DNA from: Gnetum montanum
Taxonomy: Eukaryota > Streptophyta > Gnetopsida > Gnetales > Gnetaceae
Assembly (NCBI GenBank): GCA_015680685.1
Contig: MNCI01017692.1
Coordinates: 636,800-700,799 of the forward strand
DNA: 64,000 nucleotides
Direction: 5' to 3'
Shown here: one piece after another, positions 32,378 through 43,066 of the stretch
Numbering within the stretch: position 1 is the stretch's first letter
Layout of the letters: each line of letters starts with the position of its first letter
Translations under genes and position numbers: made by a program
The notes under the pieces: model-generated
What the model was told of the DNA's origin: nothing
Seen by the model: the letters and a program-made list of their open reading frames with translations, nothing else
The model's database searches: none

Positions 32378-35300
32378 TTAGGTGAAAAACTTAACAAAAT
32401 AAATAAACATACAAATAAATGAAAAAGTATGAACGATGTTGCAAAACAAAAACAAAAAAAGTTGAAAGGGGGAGATCTGAAATAATGAGCGAGATCGTCC
32501 TTTCTCCAATGTGTAATGTGCATTGACCATTCTAGATTCATGGTAAGGTTTGGTCTGTTGCACATTAACTAGTAATCTTTTATCGGAGCACTTGTTTGAA
32601 GTTTTTAGGAGTTTCCAGCTTCCACCTATTGATGTTTTCAGGTTAACGGTTGGAAGTTGGTGACACTTTTGCTCCAGTGCATCTATGCTTTCGACGTGGG
32701 TGTAAGTTGTTCCCTCAGTTAGTTCCATGCATGTTAGTGAGTTGCTCTCCTGATCAGTTATCAACCACTGGGTGTTTTCTTGTTGTGTGGTTGCTACATA
32801 CAGGCACTTGTGTATGTTAATTTCTTGGACACATCGGTTGCATGCAGGCAATGTTGAACATTCCTATACGCAATCACACCTTGTATCACTGTATGTGATG
32901 CATGGAACTTTCTTCCTCTCGATCTTCCCAAAAGTGTTTTCCTTAGATATTTCCAAGGAAAGATCGCGGATTCCTAGGCATGAGTTTATGGTACTTACCC
33001 ATGTCCTTCCCATTATTATTGGGAAGTCCCCTTTGTCATTATTTACTTGTATCACTAGGAAATCAGCTGGGTATGATCACCCACACATAGTGGTAATGAT
33101 GTCCTCCACCAGTCCCAAGGGAATAGTGATGGACTGGTCAGCTAGCTCTAAGCGAATATTGCTCTTCTTTAGTGGAGGCACGTTCCAGGCTTTATACATC
33201 TTTTGCGATATTAAGTTGACTTCGAAACCTAAGTCCAAAAGAGCTTTACATGGTTCCTTCCTAGCGACTTGGAGATAAATTAAAGGACTTCCAGGATCAG
33301 AGAATTTCCTGGGAATGTGGCCCTCCTTAATCCAGTTAGTGACAGCATGTGTTAACATAACCGTATGCATTGAGCTCTGTTTTTGATTTAAAGGGAGCTC
33401 TGAAGCCTCATTTGATGGAGAAGTGTTCAGAGGCTCAACCGCTTGTGGTTGTGAAAGCTTGGTTGGACTATTGGTTCTGAAGAAAGGTCTTCTCTTTGTA
33501 TGGTTGTCAAAACTAGCAGCGGGTTGAAGGTTTATAGCTCTTGTAGCATTGTATTGCTGCGGTTGAGTGGGAAATTCCCCTTGCATTGCTAGAGCAGGTG
33601 GTAATGGAGCTATTGGTGTGAGAGTTGCGGATGGGTTTGGAGGATGGTATGTCGGTGGGTTGTCTCTCCCAGGAGAAGGAGTCCTATAATACTCCCGAGC
33701 TTGGTAGTGACATTGTGGTGTCACGTGACCAACAAAGTCATGCGGAGAGATTAGCTGCTGCACGTAGTAACCATATGGATCCGGTTACCGGTAAGGGTAT
33801 TGTTGCCTTAGTAGTGGCATCCCCCATGACTTTTGGTATTGCCACTGTTGGTGTTGCTCAATAGGTTGTGGCGGAGTTCCACTTGGATAATATGTTAATG
33901 GTTGGTGGAATGGGGTGAGGTTACCTTGGGGATAAGGTAACCATTGGGGTGCTTGCCATTTGTTAAGTCGTGGGTTGAGTGCATATACCCCAGACTCTTG
34001 TAGGTGTGAGATTACTAGGCAACATCCCTTAGGATGGTCATATTGGCATATCTCACATCCACCATCATTATCCGTATCAGAATCCACAACCTCTTTGGTG
34101 ATGGCCCAAATCCCTCTTTTTCTTTTTATCATAGTCACTACCTCGCTCCTTAGACTCCTCTACAATTTTAAGAACGATTTCAAATCTACTATCCGAGGAG
34201 TCCCACATTTGGTCTACCTTTGCTGACACTTCTATTGTTAATTTTTGGAGCGACAAATTTTTCCTATTCACCATCTGCTCGAGTGGTGACTCTTCCTCCT
34301 CCTCACAGAATCTCACTCCCCTTTTTCGGAGGGAAGGATCGCGGTTGTACTCTTCAGCACTTTCTCTCTTACATAGCTCCCCTTCTTCCTTAACTACTTG
34401 CTCTAGCAATCTATGGATCTGATGGGACCTAAGCTCTGATAATCTCCCTTGGGCATACATTCCAGGGTTCTCCTAGTTTCATGCCTAAGTCCATCTATGA
34501 GATGGCGTAGTTAATCCTGCTGCGAGTAACCATGGCCCGGGAAACGATGTAACAGTGCATAATATCAGCCCATGGTAGCATCCAAGGGTTCATAACTTCC
34601 TTGCTTCCATCCTTAGATTTGCTTTCACAGGTTGGACACCTGAGAGTACGTTTGATACTTATCATTAAACAGTTCTAGCATCGTACTCCACTTTCGAATG
34701 GATTCCAGTTCTAAGGACCGGTACCAGCTTTCCACTTCTTTTACTAGTGTCCTTGGGAACAACTTTAGCTTTTGCCATTCTTTCTCAATGTTTTGCAAGG
34801 CACATCCATCGTTAAATGCTTGTAAGTGATTTTGAGGATCAATGTTGTATCCCCCCTCAAATTGTGGGATGTTATTCATGTCTAACCTCTTGATCCTACT
34901 ATCTTTTGGTGCCTTGTGGGAATTCTTACGGCCTCCCTGATATCTAACATGCTTTGGGTTACGAGTAGGGGTTCTTCATGGTCATTTCATTCATAGCATC
35001 TATGATGTCTACGCGGTTCCCTACTCTCCCTTCTTCCTTGCCGTGATTCTCTAGAGTGCTCTTGTCCTCGCTCTTGACTCTCTCGTCGAGGTTTCTCACT
35101 CTGTTTACCTATATCCTCACAGTTAGGTTCCTTATGGTTACGTCCTGATACTAAAGGAGAGGATGAATGCAATGATGAAGGTGAAGAAGAAGGAGAACCA
35201 TCGCCATGGCAATGTTTCCTGCCTTCTCTTCGATGGTCTCAACCCCAATCATGATTATGATCTGACTGCCCACCCTTATCATGTGTTTGTGTTCCCTTGT

Positions 35301-35862
35301 TGAACACTTGGTGTTCGTGGGGATTAGAACTAGGATTTTGAATCGTGGAGTGAAGGTTCTGATACACCACCTCCTCACCATTGTTAGGAGGGGGAACATC
35401 GTTTTGTGAAGAACCTATTGAAATAAGTTCACCACACTCAATTTCGCTTAAGACGGGTGGAGCGTTATGGGGGACTTTGCCCTTCAACAATGTATAGTAT
35501 CTCTCCTGTTGCAAGTCCCTTTGATGTTACGCTTCTGTGGGATGGTAGTCCCTTGTGTCATGGTCGCATGCAACGTACTCTGCGTACAACTATGACATGC
35601 CTATTTGTGCAAGAGCACGAAGGAGCATGTTGGGGATTGCTCGGTCTAGAGGCAACACTATGTTGCCCTCCAAGTCTCTCTAATGCAGTTGTTCATCTTG
35701 ATGGAGAATAAAGGTAAAGTCAAGTACATATTCATCATGATGAATATATACCACACGAAATTGTTGAAGAACTGGCAGATCTTGGTTACGTGTGTTGTGC
35801 CGCCAACTGTCTCTCGTGTCAGTCCTAGGCGGTGAAGTGCTTTTGTACGAAGAAGAAAACAT
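32378..35862 (-). pseudogene. gag-protease of TE5 joined to pol C-terminus
   Basis: ATG at 35,862 (MFSSSYKSTSP) is chosen because TE4 has an equivalent ATG at 39,346. Parts in order on the minus strand: N-terminal region with RVVYIHHDEYVLDFTF; an Arg/Glu/Ser-rich stretch (35,172-34,987); gag core (34,879-34,625) with WQKLKLFPRTLV and WYRSLEL; a Lys/Glu-rich region (34,460-34,200); a knuckle CEICQYDHPKGCC (about 34,060); Pro/Gln-rich tail; and protease (33,763-32,864), where DSG reads DLG. After VESIDALEQKCHQLP the frame jumps at about 32,600 to the pol end (RLLVNVQQTKP). Frame changes and stops are spread throughout. Confidence 0.82.
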
Positions 35863-35989
35863 TTTTGTCTTGTTCAGTGTGCTATTTACCATTATCTTAT
35901 TTTTCTTTTGATCAACCCTAAGGGTTCGTTCTAGCTTCCCAACGATATGAATGATCTCCTATGTTCTATGTAGCACACAAACAACTAAG

Positions 35990-36007
35990 TCCCCGGCAAC
36001 GGCGCCA
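35990..36007 (-). other. Primer-binding site of TE5, perfect
   Basis: Minus strand TGGCGCCGTTGCCGGGGA, one base from the 5' LTR. It matches the primer site I remember for plant Ty3/gypsy elements primed by tRNA-Asp. Confidence 0.88.
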
Positions 36008-36008
36008 A

Positions 36009-36806
36009 TGATGAGTGGCGAGGTACCCCTACACTCAACCATACGAATACGAGCGTCTCACGCGTGATCCGGTTGAACTCTAAGGACTAAGTGCTTACGC
36101 ACCTTAATGGAACACTTAAGGTTAATCAATCGATGTCTTCCCAAACTTACTTGTATTGTCATGGTTGTATGGTTAAGTAAGCTTGAGGTATATGATTTTT
36201 ATATCTTTTATCTTTTTAATGTCTTATGCTAATAGGGGAAGGTGAAGAGAACTAAGTGACTAACTTTCATTAACTATTCACTAACTAAGTTCTAATTATC
36301 CTAGCACCAATATCTGTTCCCACTTGTTGCACACACCCTAAACCAGTGCAACGTTGCTGGGATTACCAAACGCTACTCATTACTGGGTCACCAAGCATTA
36401 CACATGTGCTCGAAGCGGTCGTACTGAATGCATTTAACTAGGAGAGTCAAGGGTTGAGAAAGATTTAATTATCTAAGAAAGCATTTAAACATTTAACAAT
36501 AATTAAATCCTATTTAGCTTAGTCCACATGCTGCAAGGTTTATCAAAAAGTTCGTCTTTATTACCGTACACAAATGTATGTTCAGGTACAATTTGCTCAA
36601 ATAAAGATCCGTTCACTTTAAGACTCCTACTATGGGCACATGAAATTATTCTAACTCTAGAATGGTAAAACTGCTATAGTTTGGCTAAGGGTCTAAGTCT
36701 AGATGTGTGAACAAGGGAAAGCCACCTCTTATTCATAGAAAAGTCGACGGGCTACAATATTGTGTACGCGATATCGCAGGGGTGGACGCGATATCACGAC
36801 TCATCA
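36009..36806 (-). repeat. 5' LTR of TE5 (798 bp)
   Basis: TGATGAGTGGCGAGG to GACTCATCA. It aligns end to end with the other TE5 LTR. The TATA box has decayed (TATTCATA at about 36,730) and the first palindrome reads ACAATATTGTGTACGCGATATC. Confidence 0.92.
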
Positions 36807-37405
36807 ACAAGTTTGCCCTTACCCTTGCTACATGCATGTTTAGCCTCTTTCTTTTTTCTTTTCTCACTATCTTGCTCTCTAGACAGTTTGAAATCTATTG
36901 TCTAGGGAATTCCACATTTGGTCTACCTTTGCTGAAACTTCTGATGGCATCGTTTGGATAGGCAAATTTTCCCTATTCACCATCTCTTCAAGTGGTGACT
37001 CTTCTTCATCCTCACAAAATCTTACTGCCCTCTTCCAGAGGGAAGGATCTCGATTATACTCTTCCGCACTTTTTCTCTTCCGCAACACACCTTCTTCCTT
37101 AGCAACTTGCTCCAATAGTCTTTGAATTTGATGGGACCTAAGCTCGAATAGTCTTCCTTGGGCATAAGTCCCAAGGGTTTTTCTTGTTTCATGCCTAAGC
37201 CCATCCATGAGATGGCGCAGTTGATCCCTTTGCGAATAACCATGGCCAGGACAACGGTGTAACAGTGCATAATATCGGCCCATGGCAGCATCCAAGGGTT
37301 CATGTCCTCCTTGTTTCTAGCCTTGGATTTGCTTTCGCAAGTTAGACACTCGAGAGTACGTTTGGTACTTGTCATTAAATGGTTCTAACATAGTACTTCA
37401 CCTAC
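36807..37405 (-). pseudogene. gag of TE4, second segment
   Basis: Between TE5 and sLTR2. The open frame 37,295-36,879 (138 codons) reads GRYYALLHRCPGHGYSQRD, then a Lys/Glu-rich segment with EEYNRDPSLWKRAVRFCE, the part of Gag between the core and the knuckle. The homologous DNA in TE5 is 34,620-34,140. The frame shift near 37,300 matches no intact reading. Confidence 0.75.
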
Positions 37406-38173
37406 TAATGAGTGGCGAGGTACCCCTACACTCAACCATATGAATACGAGCATTACACGCACGATCCAATCAAGCTTCATAGACTAAGTGCCTACACGCC
37501 TCATGGAACACCTAAGGTTAATCGTTCGTTGTCTTACCAGACTTACTTGTATTTGTTACGGTTGTATAGTTAAGTAAGTCTGAGGTATATGATTTTTATG
37601 TCTTTTCGATTTTTATCTCCTATGCTAATGAGGTGAAGGGTGAAGAGACTAATTAACTAACTTTAACTAACTAACTAAGCCTGAATTAACCTAGCATCAG
37701 TATTGGTGCCCACTTACCATTCACACCCTGAACTAATGCAACCTTCGTTACTAAACGCTATTCGTTGCTAGGATTACCAAGCATAATGCACGTGCTCGAA
37801 GCGGTTGTACTGAATGCACTTAACTAGGAGAGAAGGGTCGAGAGAGATTTAATGAACTAATAAATCATTTAAACATTAACAATAAATAAAATCCTATTTA
37901 GCTTATTCAATGCACTATAAGGTTTATCCAAGAAGTTTGTCTTTATTTCTGTACACAAACTTGTGTTCAGGTACAATATTTGCTCGAATAAAGATCCGTT
38001 CACTTTGGAGCTCCTGCTACGGGCACATGGAAATTATTCTATCTTTGGAGAGGTAAAACTGCCAGAGTTTCGCTATGGTTTAGGCCTAAACTTAGAAACA
38101 AGGGAGAGTCGCCTCTTATTTATAGATTTGGCGGTGCACTGCGATATCACGTACGCGATATCGCGTCCCATCA
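37406..38173 (-). repeat. sLTR2: solo LTR, 768 bp, TSD CCTAC
   Basis: Runs from TAATGAGTGGCGAGG (TGATGAG with one change) to CCATCA, flanked by CCTAC at 37,401-37,405 and 38,174-38,178. It sits in the TE4 gag: the DNA on both sides joins to match TE5 near 34,690. Its U3 has GATATCACGTACGCGATATC at about 38,143. Confidence 0.95.
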
Positions 38174-39346
38174 CCTACGAATGGATTTCGTTTCTAAAGA
38201 CTAGCACTAGCTTTCTGCTTCTTTAACTAAAGTCTGTGGGAACAACGTAAGTTTTTGCTATTCGTTCTCTATGTTCTGTAAGGCACACACATCATGGAGT
38301 GCTTGTAAATGATTCTAAGGATCAACGTTGTATCCCCCTTCAAATCATGGGATGTTTTTCATATCTAATCTCTTGATCCTACTATCTTTCTGATGCCTTG
38401 TTGGAATTCTAACAACCTCAGTTATGTCCAACATACTTCGAGTAACGAGGAGGGGTTCATCGTGATCGTCTCATCCATGGCGTCTATGATGCCTACATTG
38501 TTCCCTACTCTCCCTTCTTCTATGTTGTGACTGTCTAGAGTGCCCTCGTCCCCTTTCTTGGCTATTTCATCTATGACTTCCACTTTGCCTACCTTTATGC
38601 CCATGGTCTTTTTCTTTATGATCGCGTTCGGATATTAAGGGAGAGTGTGAAGGAGATGATGAAGGCGAAGAAGAAGGAGAACCATCACCATGACGGTGTC
38701 TGCTACCTTTTCTTCTATGGTCTTGGCCCTGATCGTGATTGTGATCAGAATGTCCACCTTTATCATGAGTTCATGTTCCTTTTTAGGACCCTTCGTGTCC
38801 ATGGGTATCAGAACCTAGGTTATGAATAGTGGAATGAAGGTTTTGATACACAACCCTTTGGCCAAAGTTAAGGGGAGGAATATCATTGTATGGGCGATTG
38901 CCTGAGGTAGGTTCACCACCCTCATTTTCGCTTAAGACATGTGGGACATCCTAGGACCACTTACCCTTCAAAGACTTATGATGTCTCTCTTGTTGCAAGT
39001 CCCTTTGACATTGTACCTCCATGGAACGGTATTCTCTCGAGTCATGGTCTTGCACAACGTATATTATGTGTAAGTGCGGCATGCCAATTTGTGTGAGAGC
39101 ACAAAGAAGCATGCTCAGGATTGAACGATCGAGAGGTAACACTATGTTACCTTCTAAGTTTATCCAACGCAGTTGTTTGTCTTGATGGAGGATAAAGGTG
39201 AAGTCTGGTATATACTCATTGAGATGAATATACACCACTCGAACTTGTTGAGGGACTGGCGGATCAACATTATGTGTATTACGCCGCTGATTATTTTTTG
39301 TTTCAGACCCAGGAAGTGAGGTGCTTTCGTACGAAGAAGGAGACAT
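38174..39346 (-). pseudogene. gag of TE4, first segment with start codon
   Basis: The ATG at 39,346 (MSPSSYESTSLPG) aligns with the TE5 start. The open frame down to 38,951 holds RVVYIHLNEYIPDFTFILHQ and NIVLPLDRSILSMLLCAL. This is a conserved N-terminal Gag region with no domain I recognise. Below 38,951 frames are broken; a His/Arg/Ser-rich segment (about 38,760-38,430) and the start of the gag core (about 38,330-38,180) can be aligned with TE5. It is interrupted by sLTR2. Confidence 0.75.
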
Positions 39347-39463
39347 ACTTATTTGTTCAGTATGCAATGTATTCTTATATATTATTTTCTCAACCAACCC
39401 TAAGGGTTTGTTTCAACGATATGAATGATTTCCTATGTTCTAGTTAGCGCACAAACAACTAAG

Positions 39464-39481
39464 TCCTCAGCAACGGTGCCA
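39464..39481 (-). other. Primer-binding site of TE4
   Basis: Minus strand TGGCACCGTTGCTGAGGA. Relative to the TE5 site it has three C-to-T or G-to-A changes, in line with deamination. Confidence 0.8.
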
Positions 39482-39482
39482 A

Positions 39483-40065
39483 TGATGAGCAGCGAGGTAC
39501 CCTTATGCTCAATGATACGAATACAAGCGTTTCACACATGATCCAGTCAAATTCCAAGGACTAAGTGCTTATGCGCCTTTGTGGAACAAGGACGAGTTGG
39601 TTGATTGTTGTCTTCCCAAACTTACTTGTATGTCATGATTGTATGGTTAAGTAAGCTTGAGGCATATGATTTTTATATCTTTTATGCTTTTATGTCTTGT
39701 GCTAATAAGAGAGAAGAGAGATGACTAAGTGACTAATTTATCTTAACTACTCATTAACTAAGTTTTAACTAATCCTAACACTAACATCTTCTCACTTGCC
39801 ATACACATCTTGAACCAGTGCAACACTACTAGGGATTACCAAACGCTAATTGTTACTGGGTTACCAAGTGTTACACGCATGCTCAAAGTGATCGTACTGA
39901 GTGTAATTTAACGATTTGCTTAATTGATCAAAATGAATTGCTACGCTAATAACATAAATGTAAAGTGCATAAAATAAAATAAAATAAATGCATAAGAAAA
40001 TAAAATAAAATAAATGTGTAAGAAAACAAATCTCAAGTGCTGCAAGGATGAATCAAAGAGCTCGT
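39483..40065 (-). repeat. 5' LTR of TE4, piece 1 of 3
   Basis: Starts TGATGAGCAGCG next to the primer-binding site and matches 22,760 onwards. It stops where TE6 inserted (CTCGT at 40,061-40,065) and resumes at 46,750. Confidence 0.9.
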
Positions 40066-41074
40066 TGATGAGACGTGATTCACATAGGCCGCGATATCAC
40101 GTCCGCCACGATATCGCATCCCCTTGTGATATCGCGTAAGCGATATCGCGTCTTTCCTACGATATCGCGTACGTGATATCGCAGTCCACCGCCATATCTA
40201 TAAATAAGACGCGGCTCTCCCTTGTTCGGGATCCCAATTTTAGAGTAGCGAAGCTCTGGCAGTTTGATCCCTCCAAAGTTAGATTTTTTCCCGTGTCTGC
40301 CTACAGTGTGGTGAATGTAATTGTACAGTGTCTTTATTCGAGTGTGCCGTACTTGGACACGCACATGACCGGCAATAAAGATCAAGATTACTTCATCATT
40401 GTAGCATTTACTTAGTTTATTTATTTATTTGTTTGTTTATTTAATGTTATTTGTTGCTTTCATAGCGCGGTGTGAGTACGACTTGATTACGAGCATCTAT
40501 GGATGTGTATGGCTAGTCAAGGAATCAGTTACTCATCGAGATTAGTCTCTCACCCTTAAACTCCTAGAAGCGGAACGAGTACGACTTGATTACGAGCATT
40601 TAAGTGTGACTTCTTGGTAGCCCAGTGGCGTATCTAGGATCTACGCTTGGTAACCCAGTGGCGTATTTGGGATCTACGCTTGGTAATCCCAGTGGCGTAC
40701 CTAGGACCTACGCTTGGTAGTCCCAGTGGTAGTCGTGCACGAAGTCCAATATGTGTACAGTTGATCAAGGAATCGGTTGCTCATCGTACTTAGGCTAGAT
40801 TAGATTTTCTTACCCTTTTCCTCCTAGTTTAGTTTAGTTAATATTATTTTCCACTGCCTTCAGGAGTAGCATAGATTAGGACACATCATACACCTCATCC
40901 TGGACTAAACCATATGTGACATATGCAATACTAGTCCAGGTGGGAAGACAGTGAACTGCGACCTAAGGCTAACTATCTAGGTGCCACAACTAGTCCATCT
41001 GCGGAGTTCGACCGGATCGCGCGTGCAACACTCGTTTCGTATGGTTGAGTGTAAGGGTACCTCGCCACTCATCA
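40066..41074 (+). repeat. 5' LTR of TE6 (1009 bp)
   Basis: TGATGAGACGTG to CACTCATCA. The U3 has about seven GCGATATCGC-like palindromes (40,090-40,182), then TATAAATA at 40,199-40,206. AATAAAGAT at 40,375 is the likely poly(A) signal. Four tandem units of about 36 bp with CCCAGTGGCGTA lie at 40,613-40,740. Confidence 0.93.
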
Positions 41075-41206
41075 TTAGCGTTGTGTCGAGGATGATGCTA
41101 GTTATGTAGATTAGTTATATCATACAAGGTCGTTGTAAAGAGCTTAACGATATATCTCTTAAAAAGAAGAAATTATAAAAAGTCACACATAAATTCACAC
41201 ACAACA

Positions 41207-43066
41207 ATGCCTCTCCTACAAGATAATAATAACGCCACACTTAGTGAGGAAATTCATTGGAGAACCAATGAGCTATATGACGATGATGGTTGGAGTATAC
41301 AACCTGAAGTGGGAGTTTCTTATAAACATGAACAACAACAACGTCATCACAACAAACGAAAGCCTAACCTACCCGATGATGATGAACCCCCACTGGCCAC
41401 TACAAGCCTAATGCAAATACAAGAGGCCGTTCGAATCTCACGTAGGCATCGTAAAGAGAGCCGACTACCTAGGCTCGATTTAAACAACTTTCCTACTTTT
41501 TCAGGAGGCTATGACTTAGATCCGTATCAACATTTACAAGCCTTCTACGATGCCAGCACCTGGAACAATGTTGATAATGGCTGGCAAAAACTTAAGCTCT
41601 TTCCGATGACACTCATTGACCAAGCAAAAGTATGGTATAGATCATTAAAACCCTTGGACATGGCCTTAGAAAGGTATTACGCATTGTTAAACAACTGTCT
41701 AGGCCATGGGTTTTCCGAGGAAAGGCTAATGTACCATATCATTGATGGGCTATGTAATAAAACAAAAGGGACCTTAGGAATGTATGCCCGAGGTCAACTA
41801 TACAACCTATGAACCCATCAAATTCAAGAGCTTATTAAGCAGGTAGCAAAAGAAGAAGGAGAATTAGCTAGATGGGAGAGTGTTGAAAAACATCAACGGG
41901 ACCAAAATATTAACTCAACAAAGGTCCATGATCATAACAAGGAGAAATCAACAAATCTCAAGGCGGAAACATCATCTTTGCCAATACAACAATCGTTAGA
42001 AGAAGCTGAGGCAAAGATCAATAAGAGGTTGGAATGGATGAATCAAACGTGTGGAGAGTATATCAACATCATTGGAGATAGAGTTTTGACAACCCAAGAG
42101 GCAGGACAAAACAATAGACATTCGGAAAGAAAGAACGAAGGGAATAAGTGCTCAACTGCTAATCATACATATGAATGCAACATATGCCTATACGATCACC
42201 CCACGGGCCAATGCCCAATCTTGTTACATCTACATGAGCAGTGGGGAAATACGCTACATCCAGAGTTCGTATAGAGATACTGTGTTCGATCATAGTGGCA
42301 ACAATCCCAGTTGTGGGGGAATCCACCCTTAGACTGGAGGCACCCTTCATCTTTTCCAAATCCAAACGCTTATCACGTTCAACACCCTGTTTCTTCAACT
42401 GGGCCGCCATACTTTATCCCACCACAACACCATTCTCCACAATACTATCAACCCATACCTCCAACACAACCACCACCTTATGCACCTTACATTCCTCCTA
42501 ACTTTCAACATTCTTATCCTTTCCCTTCTTCCACAGTGCCATCAACTATTCCTAAGGTGTTTGTACCACCGCAACCCACGAACAACACTTGTGCTGCTGC
42601 TACTAACAGCAGTGAAGAGCCTCCTCAACATCAAAGGCGTCCTTTCTTTAAACACGGTCGTAGGAAGGGACAACATAACTCTGAGGCCACTGCATCTTCC
42701 AACCCAGCACAAGTCCAACAATGTGGTGCATCCTTACCTTCGAACCCAGCGCCTCATGTACCTTCATCAGGGCCACCAACTAACACTCCAACAACCACAA
42801 GGCCCAATGAACACAACCATGGGAGGCATCAGTCCAATCCTTGCATACCATCTAACGGTCCTAACCATCATAGTGGGTCAACTCGTTATCCGGGAACTAC
42901 ATCGTATGAAGTGCCCCACTGTGTTTATTACAAAGTGCGTAAAATCGAAGGGGATAAGTTTGGACCGGTGTCAATAATTCCAATATGCATGGATCCTCAT
43001 TCTTCATTTATTAATCCTAGCCATACTCAACCGTTTAGTTATGGGGGATATCCCCCATTTCAGTAA
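41207..43066 (+). pseudogene. gag of TE6, one frame with three nonsense changes
   Basis: A single frame of 619 codons runs from ATG 41,207 to TAA 43,066 with stops only at 41,810, 42,272 and 42,293. Comparison with TE3 shows CGA-to-TGA and CAG-to-TAG, all C-to-T. Domains: N-terminal acidic region; gag core (residues about 95-150) with NNFPTFSGGYDLDPYQHLQ and KLKLFPMTLIDQAKVWY; a Lys/Glu-rich, coil-like region (about 205-290); knuckle CNICLYDHPTGQC (about 325-337), with spacing C-x2-C-x3-H-x4-C; and a Pro/Gln/His-rich tail. About 40 codons after RSLK are missing in frame compared with TE3. No protease follows. Confidence 0.88.

Larger units (their letters stand above)
29895..36806 (-). mobile_element. 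TE5: pol-deleted derivative of a TE4-like element, nested in TE4
   Basis: LTRs of 799 and 798 bp (29,895-30,693; 36,009-36,806), a perfect primer-binding site (35,990-36,007), gag-protease (35,862 to about 32,600) and a polypurine tract (30,702-30,694). RT, RNase H and integrase are missing: the pol linker joins the pol C-terminus at about 32,600. Left flank GGCAAC and right flank ACAAGTTT do not give a clean 5-bp TSD. They fit TSD GCAAC with three bases lost on the right. It lies in the TE4 gag and in the same orientation. Confidence 0.9.

Noticed and set aside
40078-40195. Regularly spaced palindromes as a possible CRISPR-like array
   Set aside because: The units lie inside LTR U3 regions, spacers are short and unequal, and the genome is a plant's.
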